Shown: positions 57,720 to 64,000 of the stretch, piece by piece
Layout: each line of letters starts with the position of its first letter
Position numbering within the stretch: the first letter of the stretch is position 1
Assembly (NCBI GenBank): GCA_910587835.1
Contig: CAJUNQ010000016.1
Span: 1 to 64,000 of the forward strand
Direction: 5' to 3'
Source: an uncultured Oscillospiraceae bacterium
Lineage (GTDB): Bacteria; Bacillota; Clostridia; Oscillospirales; Acutalibacteraceae
Length of the DNA: 64,000 nt
Program-made: the position numbers and the translations under genes
The notes under the pieces: model-generated
Database searches by the model: none
Seen by the model: only the letters and a program-made list of their open reading frames with translations
What the model was told of the DNA's origin: nothing

Positions 57720-59829
57720 AGAATCCACTGGCGGGGGCGCGGTGAGCAAGCCCCTGGTCATTCAAAAGCGCCGCCCTGAAGACCGGGTGGTGGCTCTGGC
57801 CGGCAACCCCAACGTAGGCAAGAGCACCGTGTTCAACGCCCTCACAAAAATGCACCAGCACACCGGAAACTGGCCCGGCAAAACCGTTGCCACCGCCCAG
57901 GGCAGCTGCCGCCACAAGGGCCGGGGCTATGTGCTGGTAGACCTGCCCGGCTGCTACTCCCTCCAGGCCCGCTCTGCCGAGGAGGAGGCTGCCCGTGACT
58001 TCCTCTGCTTTGGGGGGGCCGACTGCGCGGTGGTGGTCTGCGACGCCACCTGCTTAGAGCGCAACCTGAATCTCGTGCTGCAGGTGCTGGAAATCACCCC
58101 CCGGACCGTGGTGTGCGTCAATCTGCTGGACGAGGCCCGGCGCAAAGGGGTCTCGGTTGACCTGGAAAAGCTCTCGCAGCTGCTGGGGGTACCTGTGGTA
58201 GGCGCTGCCGCCCGGGAGGGCCAGGGCCTCTCCCAGCTGATGGACGCCCTGGACGCTCTGTGCCAGGGAGAACCCACCCAGCCCCACTCCCCCCCGGTTC
58301 CCTATGGCGTACAGGCCGAGAAGGCCCTGCAAGCCCTAACCCCTGCCGCCGTCCGGCTGGCAAAGGGAAGGCTGCCCCCCCGCTGGCTGGCAGCCCAGCT
58401 GGCAGGCGGGGCCAGCCTGAGCAGCTCTCTCATCCAGGCTCTGGGCACAGACCCCCGGGAAGACCCAGAGGTCCAGGCAACGCTCAACGCCCTGCCGGAC
58501 CGGCAGGCCTTGGGAGACGAAATGGCCGTCCAGACCGTGAAGCGGGGAGAATCCATTGCCCGCCAGGCCACAGAAAACGCCTCCGGCGGCTACAGTCCTC
58601 GGGACCGCCGCCTGGACCGGCTTCTCACCAGCCCCCTCACCGGCTTTCCGGTGATGCTGCTGATGCTGCTGGGCATTTTCTGGCTGACCATCGCCGGGGC
58701 CAACCTGCCCTCTCAATATCTCAGTCAGGGCCTGTTCTGGCTGGGCGACCGGCTGGGCGAGGGGCTGGCCGCTCTGGGCTCTCCCCCCTGGCTCACCGGG
58801 CTGCTGTGCGACGGCATGTACAAAACCCTGGCCTGGGTAACTGCGGTCATGCTGCCGCCTATGGCCATCTTCTTCCCCCTGTTCACCCTGTTAGAGGACC
58901 TGGGCTATCTGCCCCGGGTCGCCTTTAATCTGGACCGCTGCTTTCAGTGCTGCGGGGCCTGCGGCAAACAGGCCCTGACCACCTGCATGGGCTTTGGCTG
59001 CAATGCCGCCGGGGTCGTGGGCTGCCGCATCATCGACTCTCCCAGAGAGCGGCTCATTGCCATGCTCACCAACTCCTTTGTACCCTGCAACGGGCGGCTG
59101 CCCATGCTCATCTCACTCATCACCATGTTCTTTGTTGGCGCCGCCGGAGGGCTGGGCAGCTCCGTGCTGTCCGCGGCCCTGCTGGTAGCGGTCATCGGCC
59201 TGGGGCTGCTCATGACATTGGCGGCCTCCAAGCTGCTGTCGGCAACGGTGCTCAAGGGCGTCCCCAGCTCCTTCACCCTGGAGCTCCCCCCCTACCGCCG
59301 GCCTCAGGTGGGCAAGGTCATCGTGCGCTCCATCTTCGACCGCACCCTGTTTGTCCTGGGCCGGGCCGTGTCTGTGGCTGCGCCGGCCGGGCTGGTGATC
59401 TGGCTGCTGGCCAATGTGCAGGTGTCGGGCAGCTCCCTGCTCAGCCACTGCGCCGGGTTTTTAGACCCCTTCGCCCGACTGTTCGGCATGGACGGGGTGA
59501 TTCTGCTGGCGTTCATTCTGGGCCTGCCAGCCAACGAAATCGTCATCCCGCTGATGGTAATGGCCTATCTCTCCCAGGGGAGCCTGGTGGAAATGTCCGA
59601 CCTGGCCGCCCTGCGCACCCTGCTCACCGACAACGGCTGGACCTGGGTAACAGCCCTGTGCGTCACCGTCTTCTCGCTGATGCACTGGCCCTGCTCCACC
59701 ACCTGCCTGACCATCCGCAAGGAGAGCCAGAGCTGGAAATGGACCGCTCTGGCCGCCGCGCTGCCTACAGCCTGCGGCCTGGGGGTCTGCTTCCTCCTCA
59801 ACGGAGTCTGCCGCCTGCTGGGCTGCTGA
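57706..59829 (+). CDS. feoB: Ferrous iron transporter FeoB
   Basis: A 707-residue GTP-gated Fe2+ importer. The N-terminal G domain has G1 GNPNVGKS (33-40), G3 DLPG (79-82) and NLLDEA for guanine recognition. A helical guanine-dissociation inhibitor follows, then about eight membrane helices with the conserved CGKQALTTCMGFGCNAAGV and PFARLFGMDGV segments. ATG 57706 has GGAGG nine bases upstream. No feoC is visible downstream. Confidence 0.95.
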   Translation: MGLSRESTGGGAVSKPLVIQKRRPEDRVVALAGNPNVGKSTVFNALTKMHQHTGNWPGKTVATAQGSCRHKGRGYVLVDLPGCYSLQARSAEEEAARDFLCFGGADCAVVVCDATCLERNLNLVLQVLEITPRTVVCVNLLDEARRKGVSVDLEKLSQLLGVPVVGAAAREGQGLSQLMDALDALCQGEPTQPHSPPVPYGVQAEKALQALTPAAVRLAKGRLPPRWLAAQLAGGASLSSSLIQALGTDPREDPEVQATLNALPDRQALGDEMAVQTVKRGESIARQATENASGGYSPRDRRLDRLLTSPLTGFPVMLLMLLGIFWLTIAGANLPSQYLSQGLFWLGDRLGEGLAALGSPPWLTGLLCDGMYKTLAWVTAVMLPPMAIFFPLFTLLEDLGYLPRVAFNLDRCFQCCGACGKQALTTCMGFGCNAAGVVGCRIIDSPRERLIAMLTNSFVPCNGRLPMLISLITMFFVGAAGGLGSSVLSAALLVAVIGLGLLMTLAASKLLSATVLKGVPSSFTLELPPYRRPQVGKVIVRSIFDRTLFVLGRAVSVAAPAGLVIWLLANVQVSGSSLLSHCAGFLDPFARLFGMDGVILLAFILGLPANEIVIPLMVMAYLSQGSLVEMSDLAALRTLLTDNGWTWVTALCVTVFSLMHWPCSTTCLTIRKESQSWKWTALAAALPTACGLGVCFLLNGVCRLLGC

Positions 59830-59858
59830 CCCCCACCAGTCTGCGCACCCCGGCACAA

Positions 59859-59962
59859 CCAACGCCAGACTTGCCCCTCCAACATCTAACTCAGCCCAGT
59901 CAACCTCTGACTTAGCCCAACCAACACCTGACTTGGTTCAGCCAACGTCCGGCTTCATGCAA
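59859..59962. repeat. Degenerate ~21-bp tandem repeats downstream of feoB
   Basis: Five consecutive units of the form CCAACNYCTGACTTRGCCCA, each about 21 bp with substitutions. They are noncoding, between feoB and a terminator. Confidence 0.6.
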
Positions 59963-60047
59963 CAGCCGCAGCCATTACCAGAGGATGGGCAAACCCACAC
60001 CGATAAATGCTCAGCAAGCCCTACCCATTCCCCGGCCCCAATAAGCA

Positions 60048-60083
60048 AAAAAAGCCTGCGTCCCGAAACAACGCAGGCTTTTG
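60048..60083. terminator. Bidirectional terminator between feoB and the small membrane gene
   Basis: A 12-bp stem AAAAGCCTGCGT/ACGCAGGCTTTT with flanking A- and T-runs. Confidence 0.88.
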
Positions 60084-60101
60084 CTATGTCTGAGCCTAGC
60101 C

Positions 60102-60371
60102 CTAAAACTCCGCCAGCCAATATTCTCGAATACGGGCCACCTGAGACACGCCAATCGCCGTCCTACGGCACAGCTCCCGGGCAGAGGGCGGCAGCGCCGT
60201 CTCGCTCAAAGGCGGCGGCTCTGCCACAGTCAGCGCCGGCAACGGTCCGGCCACCGGGGCCTCCACCCAATAGACCTCTATGGTCTCGTTATAATGAAGA
60301 CCCAGCCGCACCACACAATAGACCAGCAAAAACAGGCACGCAAACAGCAGGCCCCTGCTGTCACGCCTCAC
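60102..60371 (-). CDS. Small single-pass membrane protein of unknown function
   Basis: An 89-residue protein with one membrane helix near the N-terminus (GLLFACLFLLVYCVVRLGL) and a hydrophilic, Pro/Glu-rich outside region. The C-terminus RTAIGVSQVARIREYWLAEF is distinctive. I do not recognise the family. It overlaps the end of rluB and could be translated from GTG 60371 or GTG 60395, each preceded by purine-rich sequence. Its position suggests co-transcription with rluB. Confidence 0.6.
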   Translation of the reverse strand: MRRDSRGLLFACLFLLVYCVVRLGLHYNETIEVYWVEAPVAGPLPALTVAEPPPLSETALPPSARELCRRTAIGVSQVARIREYWLAEF

Positions 60372-61122
60372 GGGCCGTCCGGCCTCCCCTTGCACCGGAC
60401 TTCTTGGCCTCAGCCAGCAAGCCCTTCACTTCCTCCTTGGTCAGCTGGCGGTATTTGCCCTGGGGCAGCATTCCCAGCCGCACCGGCCCCACGGCAATGC
60501 GCTTCAGCCGGGCCACCTCCAGGCCCAAAGCCTCGCACATCCGTCGAATCTCCCGGTTGCGCCCCTCATAAAGCACAATCTCCACCACCACGCGCCCAGG
60601 CTGCTGTTCCAATACCCGGGCCTTGGCCGGCGCTGTCCTGCGCCCGTCCAGCAAAATGCCTGTGCTGATTTTCAGCAGCTGGTCCTCCGTAATCCCCGGC
60701 CGCACTGTCACCCGATAGGTTTTTGCCACATGGGTACTGGGGTGGGCCACCGCATGGGCAAAAGCCCCGTCGTTGGTCATCAGCAGCAGCCCCTCCGAGT
60801 CCTTGTCCAGCCGCCCCACCGGGTACACCCGCTGAGAAAGCTCCTCTACCAGCTGGGCCACGCACCTACGTCCCCGCTCGTCCTCCATGGTGGTGACAAA
60901 GCCCCGGGGCTTGTGCAGGGCCAGATAGACCTTTTCCGCCGTCCTGTCCAGACGCCGGCCGTCCACCGCCACCACATCCCTGCCAGGCAGCGCGCTGTCC
61001 CCCAGCCCGGCGGTACGGCCGTTCACGGTGACACGCCCGTCCTTAATCAGCTGCTCCGCCTTCCGCCGGGAGGCCAGTCCTGCCTGCGCCAGTATTTTCT
61101 GCAATCTGACTCGTTCCGCCAC
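60361..61122 (-). CDS. rluB: 23S rRNA pseudouridine synthase RluB/RsuA family
   Basis: A 253-residue pseudouridine synthase. An N-terminal S4 RNA-binding domain (LQKILAQAGLASRRKAEQLI) precedes the catalytic domain with Asp106 in PVGRLDKDSEGLLLMTNDG. The family marker YEGRNREIRRMCEALGLEV follows. The basic C-terminal tail is typical. It starts at GTG 61122 with GGGGAAGGG upstream. RluB versus RluE/RsuA cannot be separated with certainty from sequence alone, but RluB is the usual assignment in Clostridia. Confidence 0.92.
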   Translation of the reverse strand: MAERVRLQKILAQAGLASRRKAEQLIKDGRVTVNGRTAGLGDSALPGRDVVAVDGRRLDRTAEKVYLALHKPRGFVTTMEDERGRRCVAQLVEELSQRVYPVGRLDKDSEGLLLMTNDGAFAHAVAHPSTHVAKTYRVTVRPGITEDQLLKISTGILLDGRRTAPAKARVLEQQPGRVVVEIVLYEGRNREIRRMCEALGLEVARLKRIAVGPVRLGMLPQGKYRQLTKEEVKGLLAEAKKSGARGGRTAREA

Positions 61123-61247
61123 AGCCCTTCCCCTTTCAACCCAGTAATAAAGTGAATTTTATTTTCTGCCCAATCAACCCAAAGTCCTGAACAAGAAAAA
61201 TTCATTTAAACATGTACAGGCAACAGGCTCAAAGAATGCCTTTCCCC
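61123..61247. other. Intergenic sequence upstream of rluB
   Basis: A/T-rich sequence between rluB and the MITE that should hold the rluB promoter; no strong -35/-10 pair was identified. No gene seen. Confidence 0.4.
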
Positions 61248-61249
61248 TA

Positions 61250-61410
61250 GGGCTTGTTTGAAAATAGAGAAAATGCCGGATTTTTGGTCCAAAGGAGGCG
61301 ATTTCAAGGAGAAAACCGCAAGTCAATCTCGCGATTGACGAGGATTTTCGACGCAGAAAGCGACTGCTTTGGGGCAAAAAGACGGTGTTTTCGATTTTTC
61401 AAACGAGCCC
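61250..61410. mobile_element. 161-bp hairpin MITE flanked by TA
   Basis: The ends GGGCTTGTTTGAAAA and TTTTCAAACGAGCCC are inverted, flanked by TA on both sides (61248-61249 and 61411-61412). Similarity between the arms continues inward almost to the centre, where GTCAATCTCGCGATTGAC is itself near-palindromic. The whole element could fold into one long imperfect hairpin. TA duplication fits Tc1/mariner/IS630-type mobilisation; no transposase is present. Confidence 0.8.
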
Positions 61411-61529
61411 TAATAACAGCCTGGTTTTACCCCTCAATCCTGCCGCATTATTTTCGTGTCCGACTTTGCCAACAGACCCCCGGTCAACGTAAAAAACTCT
61501 CATCCCGTATTGGTGATAAATACAGACTC

Positions 61530-63458
61530 TCAGTTCTCCGGCAGCCACACCCGCATCTGGTTCAGCCCCCGGTTGGCCCACGCGTAATAGGGAATCAGCC
61601 TGACCTCTGCCGGAACCCGCTCCGGGCGGCAGCTGGTGTAAAGCTCCTTGATTGCCTCCGTGCGCCAGCCCTGAGCCACCACAGGCGCCACGCCTCCCAG
61701 AAGCGTCGGGTCAAAGGCCAGCTCCCGCAAGCCCCCCTCCCGGTCCAGAGAAAGAGAGAACACCTCGCCTCCATTGTCCGCGCCCTCGGCGCAATAGACC
61801 AAAGGCCCCCGCTGCACAGCCGCCCGGCCGGAATCCGCCGGCACCCGCTGAGAGGCATAGACCTTCCGGGGCTCCATGTCCAACACCAGCTCCAGCTTGT
61901 CCCCTGGGGCAAATGTGCCGGAAATATAGGCATATCCCTCCCGGACCACCCCACTGAGGTCCACCTCTTTGCCATTATGCAGCAAAACCGTCCTCCGGCT
62001 CCAAGCGGGAATGTGCAGAGCCACCGTAGTCTCAGCAGGGTCCAAAAAGGTACAGCTCACCCGCCCGTCATGGGGATAGCCCGTCTCGCAGCGCATGGCC
62101 CAGCCAAAGGGGCTCTCCAGTCTTCCGTCCAGATAAGTATGCAGAAACAGCGTGTTCTCCCCTGCCGAGAAGGCATAGCTGCCAATGGACGCCAGCAGCC
62201 GGGCCACATTGGGCGGGCAGCAGGCGCAGGCATACCACTGGGGACGCTGGGGCAGAGCATGACGCTGGGTTGCCGCCTCTCCGGCAATGCCCGGGGCCGA
62301 CTCCAAGGGGTTCACATAGAAAAACCGCCTGCCGTCCAAGGCCATGCCCGCCAGCGTTGTGTTGTACAATGCCCGCTCCATCACATCCGCATACTCCCCT
62401 TTGGGTTCCAGCTCCAACATCCTTCTGGCGAAGAAAATCAGGCCGATCGAGGCGCAGGTCTCCGCATAAACCGTGTCGTTGGGCAGGTCATAGTCCACTG
62501 TAAAGGCCTCGCCCAGTACAGTAGACCCAATCCCCCCGGTGACATACATCCGCCGCTGGACAATGCTCTCCCACAGCCGCTCGCAGGCCTCCTTCAGACC
62601 AGGGTCGCCGGTCTCCCGGGCCAGGTCCGCCATACCGGTGTAAAGGTACACCGCCCGCACCGAATGCCCCACCGCGTCCCGCTGCTCCCGCACAGGCCGT
62701 GCGCTCTGGGTATAGTCCTTGTCCAAAGCCACATCGTTGGGCTGCCAGACATACCAATCCCGGTTCTTCCGCTCCTCCACAAAATAGTGTGGCTCCTGGC
62801 CCCGCACATCCACAAAATGCTGGGCCAGCTCCCGATACCTCTCATTCCCGCTGGCCCGGTAGAGCTTCATCAGCGCCAGCTCAATCTCCGGGTGCCCAGA
62901 GTAGCCCCGGGTGTTTTTCTGCATAAATTCCTGGTAGATATGGTCCGCGCAACGCTCCATAATATGCAGAAACCGGTCCTTGCCAGTGGCCTCGTGATAG
63001 GCGCACGCCGCCTCCATCAAATGACCGGCGCAGTAGAGCTCATGGGCCTCCTGCAAATTTGTCCAACGCTGGCCCGGCCTCTTCACCGTAAAATAGGAGT
63101 TGAGATACCCATCCGGGAACTGAGCCCGCTCCAACAGCTCCACCACCTGGTCCAGCCGCTGTTCCAGCTCCGGGTCCCGCTCTGCGGCCAGAGAAAAGGC
63201 CGCGGCCTCCATCCACTTGGCCACATCGCTGTCCTGAAACACCATGCCGTAAAATTCCTCGTCCAGGGGCTCTCCTGCCTGGGCCTTGGCCGCCAGCCGC
63301 AGGTTCTCAAGGGCGTGGCTCTTCTCCACGCCGGGCAGCTGGTCGTTGAGAATGCTGTACTGATAGGGCAGCACGGTCTCTCTCACCAGCCTCTGCTTTT
63401 CCGCCCAAAATCCCTTTTCCAGTTTGACTGCCGTTACCGGCAAACTTCTGCTCTGCAT
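61530..63458 (-). CDS. Glycoside hydrolase family 127 (beta-L-arabinofuranosidase-like)
   Basis: A 642-residue cytoplasmic-looking glycosidase of the GH127/DUF1680 family, which removes beta-L-arabinofuranose from plant glycoproteins or sugars. The conserved Cys pair of the zinc/nucleophile site lies in WYACACCPPNVARL (around residues 408-412). The conserved Glu is in GGIGSTVLGEAFTVDYDLP (around 315). Length and order match the family. ATG 63458 follows GGGAG. It is isolated between a carboxypeptidase gene and rluB, with no arabinose transporter or regulator nearby. The exact linkage specificity is not established. Confidence 0.9.
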   Translation of the reverse strand: MQSRSLPVTAVKLEKGFWAEKQRLVRETVLPYQYSILNDQLPGVEKSHALENLRLAAKAQAGEPLDEEFYGMVFQDSDVAKWMEAAAFSLAAERDPELEQRLDQVVELLERAQFPDGYLNSYFTVKRPGQRWTNLQEAHELYCAGHLMEAACAYHEATGKDRFLHIMERCADHIYQEFMQKNTRGYSGHPEIELALMKLYRASGNERYRELAQHFVDVRGQEPHYFVEERKNRDWYVWQPNDVALDKDYTQSARPVREQRDAVGHSVRAVYLYTGMADLARETGDPGLKEACERLWESIVQRRMYVTGGIGSTVLGEAFTVDYDLPNDTVYAETCASIGLIFFARRMLELEPKGEYADVMERALYNTTLAGMALDGRRFFYVNPLESAPGIAGEAATQRHALPQRPQWYACACCPPNVARLLASIGSYAFSAGENTLFLHTYLDGRLESPFGWAMRCETGYPHDGRVSCTFLDPAETTVALHIPAWSRRTVLLHNGKEVDLSGVVREGYAYISGTFAPGDKLELVLDMEPRKVYASQRVPADSGRAAVQRGPLVYCAEGADNGGEVFSLSLDREGGLRELAFDPTLLGGVAPVVAQGWRTEAIKELYTSCRPERVPAEVRLIPYYAWANRGLNQMRVWLPEN

Positions 63459-63538
63459 ATATTCCGACTCCCTTCCATTCACTTTCTGCACATTTTTCAG
63501 CGTCCTAATATGATTATGGCGCCCTCCCCCAACCCCTG

Positions 63539-64000
63539 TCAGCGAAACCAGCCCTTCACCGTCTCCCAAAACTTCTCCCAGCCCGCCGGCTCCGGGGGCT
63601 CAGACACAGCCAGGTCCTCGCCTGCCAGAATGGGCACGCTGTATATCTCCTGGCCGTCCAGCAGATACTGCACCCGCCCCACCCGTTCCCCCTCTGTCAC
63701 CGGAGCATAGAGAAACCCGGGCAGCAGCACCCGGCTGGTCACCCTTTGGGCCTCCTCCCTGGTCAGGCTGAGGCGGATGCCCTGCCCCGCCCGCACATGG
63801 GCAGACTCCCGCTCTCCGCCCACCACAGCCACAGCCTCCGGGCAGGCCCCGTCCAGCTCCAGGGTCTCCGTGGTGGCAAAGCCATAGTCCAGCATGGCCA
63901 TATGGTCGTCCCAGTCGTCCGGAGCATTCAGGGTCACGGCAATCAGCCCCGTTCCCTCCCGCCGGGCGGCAGACACCAGACAACGCCCCGCCTTTTTGGT
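63539..64000 (-). CDS. D-alanyl-D-alanine carboxypeptidase (DacF/PBP5-type), 3' part
   Basis: The window edge truncates the 5' end, so only about 153 C-terminal residues are present. They begin TKKAGRCLVSAARREGTGLIAV, the strand immediately after the KTG box of penicillin-binding carboxypeptidases. The 'NAPDDWDDHMAMLDYGF' segment and the C-terminal beta-domain with amphipathic end helix (WEKFWETVKGWFR) follow. These enzymes trim D-Ala from peptidoglycan stem peptides. The catalytic Ser and KTG residues lie outside the window. Confidence 0.88.
   Translation of the reverse strand, partial: TKKAGRCLVSAARREGTGLIAVTLNAPDDWDDHMAMLDYGFATTETLELDGACPEAVAVVGGERESAHVRAGQGIRLSLTREEAQRVTSRVLLPGFLYAPVTEGERVGRVQYLLDGQEIYSVPILAGEDLAVSEPPEPAGWEKFWETVKGWFR

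Overview
The window looks like a chromosomal segment from a GC-rich, endospore-forming Clostridia bacterium. The best guess is an Oscillospiraceae/Flavonifractor-type gut anaerobe, inferred from gene content and base composition and not proven. Supporting evidence: complete spoIIA (spoIIAA-spoIIAB-sigF) and spoIIIA (AA to AH) operons, an FtsK/SpoIIIE translocase next to tepA, an SLH-domain surface protein, Gram-positive style ABC export systems, FeoAB, and a lack of outer-membrane genes. Fifty-six protein genes are called. No rRNA, tRNA or CRISPR array was seen. Almost every gene has a long antisense open frame because of codon-position GC bias; these were ignored.

Layout. 0-4.3 kb: DUF3737 beta-helix protein, DUF4349 lipoprotein, TIGR04086 membrane protein, yajC and tgt, all on the minus strand, several with clear sigma-A promoters. 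4.3-14.4 kb: a minus-strand transport operon (large lipoprotein binding protein, two sugar-type permeases, HlyD-like adaptor, MacB-like membrane protein) diverging from a two-component system with a perfect consensus promoter; the 3' end of the operon carries an old ~283-bp tandem duplication. 14.5-19.6 kb: aroA-aroC-pheA plus a GNAT/sugar-acetyltransferase fusion behind a ~245-nt leader with two near-identical structured repeats. 19.6-21.9 kb: a TetR regulator and spoIIA with a sigma-H-like promoter. 22-26.1 kb: DUF1858, trmK, Nif3-like, GNAT and rqcH. 26.1-34.7 kb: a TetM-like GTPase, an SLH polysaccharide deacetylase with a 9x decapeptide repeat, an amidohydrolase, an XRE regulator and a FapA-like protein. 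34.7-39.3 kb: ftsK, uppP, tepA. 39.5-45.1 kb: two mobile-looking intergenic elements abutting the spoIIIA operon, which has a sigma-E-like promoter. 45.2-50.7 kb: carboxylesterase, TraX-like protein, endonuclease III, MalY/PatB lyase, RNase H. 50.9-56.9 kb: a four-gene ABC export operon with two adaptors. 57.4-61.1 kb: feoAB, a small membrane protein, rluB. 61.2-64 kb: a hairpin MITE, a GH127 glycosidase and the 3' part of a D-Ala-D-Ala carboxypeptidase cut by the window edge.

How the parts work together. spoIIA commits the forespore (SpoIIAA/SpoIIAB control sigma-F), ftsK/spoIIIE-type translocation moves DNA through septa, and spoIIIA (under sigma-E) builds the mother-cell half of the feeding-tube channel. 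aroA, aroC and pheA carry EPSP formation through chorismate to phenylpyruvate. Envelope functions (uppP, deacetylase, carboxypeptidase) and RNA/ribosome quality control (tgt, trmK, rqcH, rluB, EF-G-like GTPase) make up much of the rest.

The observations most worth a second look are the tandem structured repeats in the aro leader, the insertion element whose TTA target duplication recreates the spoIIIAH stop codon, the two-adaptor ABC operon in which one adaptor's helical hairpin is interrupted by ~250 residues of proline-rich and globular sequence, and the 161-bp full-length hairpin MITE near rluB.
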